From positions 62,001 through 126,000 of the forward strand of contig NZ_BOPA01000016.1 in NCBI RefSeq assembly GCF_016863515.1: a DNA stretch of 64,000 nt. Direction: 5' to 3'. This DNA comes from Micromonospora gifhornensis (GTDB taxonomy: Bacteria > Actinomycetota > Actinomycetes > Mycobacteriales > Micromonosporaceae). Within the stretch, counting starts at the first letter, position 1. Every line of letters begins with the position of its first letter. Of this stretch, positions 60,161-64,000 are shown piece by piece. The position numbers and the translations under genes were made by a program. The notes under the pieces were generated by a model. It was not told the DNA's origin and ran no database searches. It saw only the letters and a program-made list of their open reading frames with translations.

Positions 60161-61558
60161 TCAGAGCACCCGTGGTGGGGTGTTGCCGGCCGCGACGATC
60201 GCCCGGCGCATCGGCACCGCCAGCAGCAACACGAACCCGACCACGAAGAAGATCAGCAGGGAGACCAGACCGACCCGGTAGGAGTTGGTGAGCTGGAACA
60301 CCAGGCCGAACGCCAGTGGGCCGAGCCAGCTGGTGCCCTTGTCGCTGATCTCGTAAAAGCCGTAGTACTCGCCTTCCTTGCCGGCCGGGATCAGCTGGCT
60401 GAACAGGGAGCGGCTCAACGCCTGGCTGCCGCCGAGCACCAGACCGATGGCCGCGCCGAGCAGCATGAACGGCAGCGGCGCCTCGGCCGGCAACCGGAAC
60501 GCCCCGACGATCACCGCGGTCCACAGCACCAGGCTCAGCAGCACCGTCTTCCAGGCGCCGATGCGCCCGGCCAACGCGCCCAGGCCCAACGCGCCACCGA
60601 AGGCCAGGAACTGCACCAGCAGGATCGTCACGATCAGGGTGCTCTGATCCAGCCGCAGCTCCTCGGTGCCGTACTGGCTGGCCAGGGTGATGACGGTCTG
60701 GATGCCGTCGTTGTAGACCAGGAACGCGAGCAGGAAGAACAACGTCAACGGGTACGCCTTGACCTCCCGCAGGGTGCGGCCGAGCTGCCGGAACCCGTCG
60801 GTGAGCACGTTGCCCCGACCACCGGCGGCCAACGCCGCCGCGGTGGGGTGTTCCCGCAGCCAGCGCAGCGGCACCAGGGTGAACACCGCCCACCACAGAC
60901 CCGCCGAGACGATCGACCAGCGGGCCAGATCCAGGGTCCGCTCGGCGGTGCCGTTGTCGAACGACTGCACCGCGACCAGGTTCAACGCCAGCAGCAGACC
61001 ACCGCCGAGGTAGCCCAGCGCCCAACCCCGGCTGGAGATGCCGTCGCGCTCGTCCGGGCCACCCAGCTGCGGCAGGAACGAGTTGTACACCACGATGGCC
61101 GCACCGAAGGCGATGTTGGCCACCATGAACAGCAGGCCGCCGAGCAGGTACCGGTCCCCGGTCACGAAGATCATGCCGATGGTGGCGAAGGCGCCGGTGA
61201 ACGCGGTGGCGGCCAGCAGCCGCTTCTTGTGCAGCGACCGGTCGGCGATCGCCCCGATCACCGGCAGCACGAAGACGGTCAGCAACACCGACAGCGAGAT
61301 CAGGTACGGGTAGTAGGAGCCGGCGGCGACCTTGATGCCCAGCGGGTAGACGTAGCCGGTGCAGTCGTCGGCCCCCAGCTCGCACCCGGCGGCGACCTTG
61401 GCCACGCTGGTCAGGAACGGCCCGAGGAACACCGTGATGACGGTGGTCTGGAACGCCGAGTTGGCCCAGTCGTAGAAGTACCAGCCGGTGCGCTCGCGGC
61501 GGGTGCTGGCGGGGGGAGGAGCGTCGTCCTGCGCGGCGGGGGTCACCGTCTCGGCCAT
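60161..61558 (-). CDS. MFS transporter, UMF1/Atg22-like
   Basis: A 465-aa protein with about 12 hydrophobic helices. TGWYFYDWANSAFQTTVITV at residue 25 is the diagnostic start of the UMF1 group, and ALGYLGGGLLLALNLVAV with GVIGAIADRS-like loops follows. Related proteins export amino acids or unknown solutes. AAGGGG precedes the ATG at 61558. Confidence 0.87.
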   Translation of the reverse strand: MAETVTPAAQDDAPPPASTRRERTGWYFYDWANSAFQTTVITVFLGPFLTSVAKVAAGCELGADDCTGYVYPLGIKVAAGSYYPYLISLSVLLTVFVLPVIGAIADRSLHKKRLLAATAFTGAFATIGMIFVTGDRYLLGGLLFMVANIAFGAAIVVYNSFLPQLGGPDERDGISSRGWALGYLGGGLLLALNLVAVQSFDNGTAERTLDLARWSIVSAGLWWAVFTLVPLRWLREHPTAAALAAGGRGNVLTDGFRQLGRTLREVKAYPLTLFFLLAFLVYNDGIQTVITLASQYGTEELRLDQSTLIVTILLVQFLAFGGALGLGALAGRIGAWKTVLLSLVLWTAVIVGAFRLPAEAPLPFMLLGAAIGLVLGGSQALSRSLFSQLIPAGKEGEYYGFYEISDKGTSWLGPLAFGLVFQLTNSYRVGLVSLLIFFVVGFVLLLAVPMRRAIVAAGNTPPRVL

Positions 61559-61581
61559 GTGGGGTCCCTTGCCCTGTTTGC

Positions 61582-62349
61582 TCAGGCGGCCCAGTGGCCG
61601 CGGCTGCGGTAGACGTCGCGCAGCACGCCGACGTGGTCGGTCATGATGCCATCAACACCAAGATCAAGTAACTCGTGCATCTCGGCAGGTTCGTCGATCG
61701 TCCAGACATGCACCTGCAACCCCAACCGATGCGCCGTACGCAGAAACCGGCGGTCGACCAGCGGCAGCCGCCCGTAGCGCACCGGCACCTGCGCGGCCAC
61801 CACCGACGGCGGCAGGCGCAGTCGCCGCCCGGTCAGCGAGGCCCAGCGCAGCCGCGCCACCCCCCGTACCCCGAGGCTTGTCGCCACCTGCTCGCCGGTC
61901 AACGCCCGCAGCCTGCTCAACCGGGTGTCGCTGAACGAGGCGAGCAGCACCCGGTCGCCGGCGCCGGCCCGGGTCACCGTGGCCACCGTCGGCACCACCG
62001 CCCGGTCGGACTTGACGTCGATGTTGAACCGCACCTGCGGCCAGGCGTCGAGCACCTCGTCGAGGCGGGGCACCGCTGCGGCCCCACCGACGCGCACCGC
62101 CGCCAGGTCGGCCCAGCGCAGGTCGGCCACCCGGCCGGGCGCACCGGTGACCCGTTGCAGGGTGTCGTCGTGGAACACCACGGCCACGCCGTCGGCGGTG
62201 GCGTGCACGTCGGTCTCCACGTACCGGTAGCCGAGGTCGATCGCACGGGCGAACGCCGCAGTGGTGTTCTCGTCGCCGTCGGCGGCACCGCCACGGTGCG
62301 CGAACGCCAGCGGGGTCGAGCCGTCGAGATAGCGGGAACCGGGTGGCAC
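61582..62349 (-). CDS. Glycerophosphodiester phosphodiesterase
   Basis: The protein (255 aa) has the GDPD motifs: FAHRGG with the first His, a Glu pair in ENTTAAF and ETDVH, VVFHDDTLQR, and VHVWTIDEPAEM. It hydrolyses glycerophosphodiesters to glycerol-3-phosphate and an alcohol, using a divalent metal. No signal peptide is evident. The GTG at 62349 follows CATACT by 7 bases (probably leaderless); upstream in-frame starts add a poorly conserved lead. Confidence 0.85.
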   Translation of the reverse strand: MPPGSRYLDGSTPLAFAHRGGAADGDENTTAAFARAIDLGYRYVETDVHATADGVAVVFHDDTLQRVTGAPGRVADLRWADLAAVRVGGAAAVPRLDEVLDAWPQVRFNIDVKSDRAVVPTVATVTRAGAGDRVLLASFSDTRLSRLRALTGEQVATSLGVRGVARLRWASLTGRRLRLPPSVVAAQVPVRYGRLPLVDRRFLRTAHRLGLQVHVWTIDEPAEMHELLDLGVDGIMTDHVGVLRDVYRSRGHWAA

Positions 62350-62356
62350 GCAGCGC

Positions 62357-62362
62357 AGTATG
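62357..62362 (-). promoter_or_regulatory. -10-like element of leaderless phosphodiesterase gene
   Basis: CATACT on the minus strand ends 7 bases before the GTG at 62349. It is a weaker match to TANNNT than the others. Confidence 0.35.
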
Positions 62363-62447
62363 CCCGGCCCCGGTGACCTGCGGGTGGCCGGGACGTGGCC
62401 GCCACCCGCACCGGGCACCTTCGGACCGGTTGTGCTATCCACACACC

Positions 62448-63419
62448 ATGATCGAGAAGCAGTCCCGCACCGTGACCGACGTCCGCACCCACCGGCTGAT
62501 CTACGGGTGCATGGGGTTGGGCGGGGGATGGGACCGGCAACCCTACGGCCCCGCGGAGATCGACGCCGCCGAGGCCGCCATCGACGCCGCCCTGACGGCC
62601 GGCATAACCGCCTTCGACCACGCCGACATCTACCGACACGGCAAGTCCGAGGCCGTCTTCGGTGAGGTGCTGGCCCGTACGCCAGGTCTGCGCGAGCGCA
62701 TCCTGCTGCAGACCAAGTGCGGCATCCACCTGCCCGAGGGTGACCGGCCCGGCTACTACGACCTGCGCGGCACCCACATCCGGCACAGCGTCGAGCAGAG
62801 CCTGACCCGGCTGCGTACCGACGTGATCGACGTGTTGCTGCTGCACCGGCCGGATCCGTTGGCCGATCCGGAGGACGTCGCCGAGACGTTGACCGCGCTG
62901 CACCGGGAGGGCCTGGTGCGGTACTTCGGCGTGTCGAACATGGCCGCCGCGCAGATCGCCTACCTCCAGGCGCACCTGGACCTGCCGCTGATCGTCAACC
63001 AGTTGCAGATGAGCCTGGCCGACCGTGACTGGTTGGAGGCCGGCGTCCTGGTCAACACCCGACCTGCCGCCACGCTCGGGTTTCCCCTCGGCACCGTCGA
63101 GCGCGGCCTGCTCGACCGGGTCGGGGTGCAGGCCTGGGGTCCGCTGGCCCGGGGACGGTTCACCGGTGCCGCCCAGACCCCGGCCGAGCACGCCACCACC
63201 GCGCACGTGGCGGCCCTGGCCGAGCAGTACGACACCACGCCGGAGACCATCCTGCTGTGGTGGCTGCAGCGGCACCCCGCCCGGATCGTGCCGGTGATCG
63301 GCACCTCCCGACCCGAGCGCATCCACGCCTGCGCCGACGCGGTACGCCGCGAACCCGCCCTCACCCACGAGCAGTGGTACGAGCTGTGGCTCACCGCCCG
63401 CGGCGAAGCCCTGCCGTGA
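62448..63419 (+). CDS. Aldo/keto reductase
   Basis: The protein (323 aa) has the AKR barrel with the catalytic tetrad: Asp and Tyr in FDHADIYRHG, Lys in LQTKCGIHL and His in LLLHRPD. The NADPH-binding end is PVIGTSRPERIHAC. It reduces carbonyl compounds; the substrate is unknown. No strong ribosome site is seen, and TATCCA lies 6 bases upstream, so it may be leaderless. Confidence 0.87.
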   Translation: MIEKQSRTVTDVRTHRLIYGCMGLGGGWDRQPYGPAEIDAAEAAIDAALTAGITAFDHADIYRHGKSEAVFGEVLARTPGLRERILLQTKCGIHLPEGDRPGYYDLRGTHIRHSVEQSLTRLRTDVIDVLLLHRPDPLADPEDVAETLTALHREGLVRYFGVSNMAAAQIAYLQAHLDLPLIVNQLQMSLADRDWLEAGVLVNTRPAATLGFPLGTVERGLLDRVGVQAWGPLARGRFTGAAQTPAEHATTAHVAALAEQYDTTPETILLWWLQRHPARIVPVIGTSRPERIHACADAVRREPALTHEQWYELWLTARGEALP

Positions 63420-63441
63420 CGACCCTGACCGCGTGACCCGA

Positions 63442-63471
63442 CCCGACCGGGCCGAGCCAGGCCGGGTCGGT
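63442..63471. terminator. Hairpin between convergent AKR and acyltransferase genes
   Basis: CCCGACCGGGCC and GGCCGGGTCGGT (63442-63453 and 63460-63471) form a 12-bp stem with two mismatches and a 6-base loop. It lies between two convergent ends. Confidence 0.45.
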
Positions 63472-64000
63472 CAGTCGGCGGCGGTGCGTCGCCGGTGGGA
63501 GCGGCTGGTGTCGACCGGCCGTCCCGGGTCGACGTGCCGGGGCCGGTCCGGTTCGTCCGGGCGCAACGGGGCGAGGGTGTCGGTGAGGGCGTCGATGATC
63601 CGGTCGGTGGCCAGCCGGGCCACGCCGGGGCGCCCCGGCGTCAGGTCGGCCAGCGGCACCGGCTCACCGAAGTGCACACGTATCGTCGGGCGACGCAGCA
63701 GCGCGCGGGCCACGCCACCGAGCAGTCCCTTGGGCGCCTGGTAGGGGAGGACCTCGTGGGAGCCCCACTGGGCGACCGGGATGACCGGGGCGCCGCAGGC
63801 CAGGGCGAGCCGGGCGGTGCCGGTCTTGCCGCGTTCGGGCCACAGGCCCGGGTCCAGGCTGATGCGCCCCTCCGGATAGACCAGGATCACCGCACCCGCG
63901 GCGACCGCCGCGGCGGCGTCGTCCAGGGCGCGGTGCACTGCGCTGGTACCCCTGTCGACGCGGATGTGCCCGGCGGCGCGCATGGCGGCGCCGATCACCG
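63471..64000 (-). CDS. PlsC-type acyltransferase, partial (5' end outside the window)
   Basis: The last 176 codons of a 1-acyl-glycerol-3-phosphate acyltransferase-type protein. Visible parts are VILVYPEGRISLDPGLWP (the glycerophosphate-binding EGR motif), LALACGAPVIPVAQWGSHEV and the C-terminal basic tail. The catalytic HX4D motif should lie in the missing N-terminal part. It would transfer an acyl chain in phospholipid synthesis at the membrane. Confidence 0.82.
   Translation of the reverse strand, partial: VIGAAMRAAGHIRVDRGTSAVHRALDDAAAAVAAGAVILVYPEGRISLDPGLWPERGKTGTARLALACGAPVIPVAQWGSHEVLPYQAPKGLLGGVARALLRRPTIRVHFGEPVPLADLTPGRPGVARLATDRIIDALTDTLAPLRPDEPDRPRHVDPGRPVDTSRSHRRRTAAD

Noticed and set aside
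1..64000. Long open frames on the strand opposite many genes (for example 14168-16054 or 32370-34337).
   Set aside because: In a genome of this GC content antisense frames stay open by codon bias; these lack family motifs and overlap well-supported genes.

Overview
The window is very GC-rich, with many GTG starts, frequent GTGA/ATGA stop-start overlaps and many genes that look leaderless. Together with RbpA, the lnt-ppm-fxsA-rbpA neighbourhood and the family content, this points to a filamentous actinomycete, most likely Micromonosporaceae (Micromonospora-like). It reads as ordinary chromosome. I see no prophage, insertion sequence, CRISPR array, rRNA or tRNA.

Layout. 1-9 kb: a secreted alpha/beta hydrolase, then a LacI regulator and a methyltransferase facing a three-gene sugar/polyol operon (Gfo/Idh/MocA oxidoreductase, DUF993 aldolase-like protein, TIM-barrel isomerase) with a LacI-type operator at its promoter. 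8-17 kb: housekeeping genes (5'-3' exonuclease, Xaa-Pro peptidase, acyl-CoA dehydrogenase, Lrp regulator) and a two-gene surface-polymer operon (pyruvyl transferase and membrane-anchored CDP-glycerol glycerophosphotransferase). 17-25.4 kb: a lysine degradation locus. kamA is divergent from a tightly coupled kdd, amidohydrolase, kamD, kamE, kal, mutL-like operon. Lysine would go to beta-lysine, then 3,5-diaminohexanoate, then the 3-oxo compound, and 3-aminobutyryl-CoA would be deaminated to crotonyl-CoA. The gene for the keto-acid cleavage step (kce) is not here. The amidohydrolase is the unexplained member.

25.8-33 kb: an XRE-cupin regulator divergent from a fused thioredoxin-reductase-like/SAM-methyltransferase, then lnt, ppm, fxsA and the convergent rbpA. 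33-40.4 kb: two separately regulated glycoside hydrolase units, a GH3 enzyme with its own LacI repressor and paired operators, and a GH42 beta-galactosidase with a divergent ROK repressor and operator-like palindromes. 40-51.5 kb: small accessory genes (LysE and EamA transporters, VOC protein, HNH endonuclease, FkbM methyltransferase, GT39-like glycosyltransferase, MarR, CGNR, DUF6069, Hsp20 behind a HAIR-like site, tyrosine recombinase). 51.5-59.2 kb: a minus-strand operon of two large FtsX-type permeases and two ABC ATPases, with a 34-codon coupling ORF between the permeases. 59-64 kb: thymidine kinase, MFS transporter, glycerophosphodiesterase, aldo/keto reductase and a PlsC-type acyltransferase cut by the window end.

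The points most worth a second look are a 39-of-40-base copy of part of ppm abutting the HNH gene, two operon junctions rebuilt by 57-bp-period repeats carrying start codons, the amidohydrolase sitting where kce would be expected, the TrxR/methyltransferase fusion, an unexplained promoter-to-terminator segment at 25.47-25.79 kb, and the run of leaderless genes.
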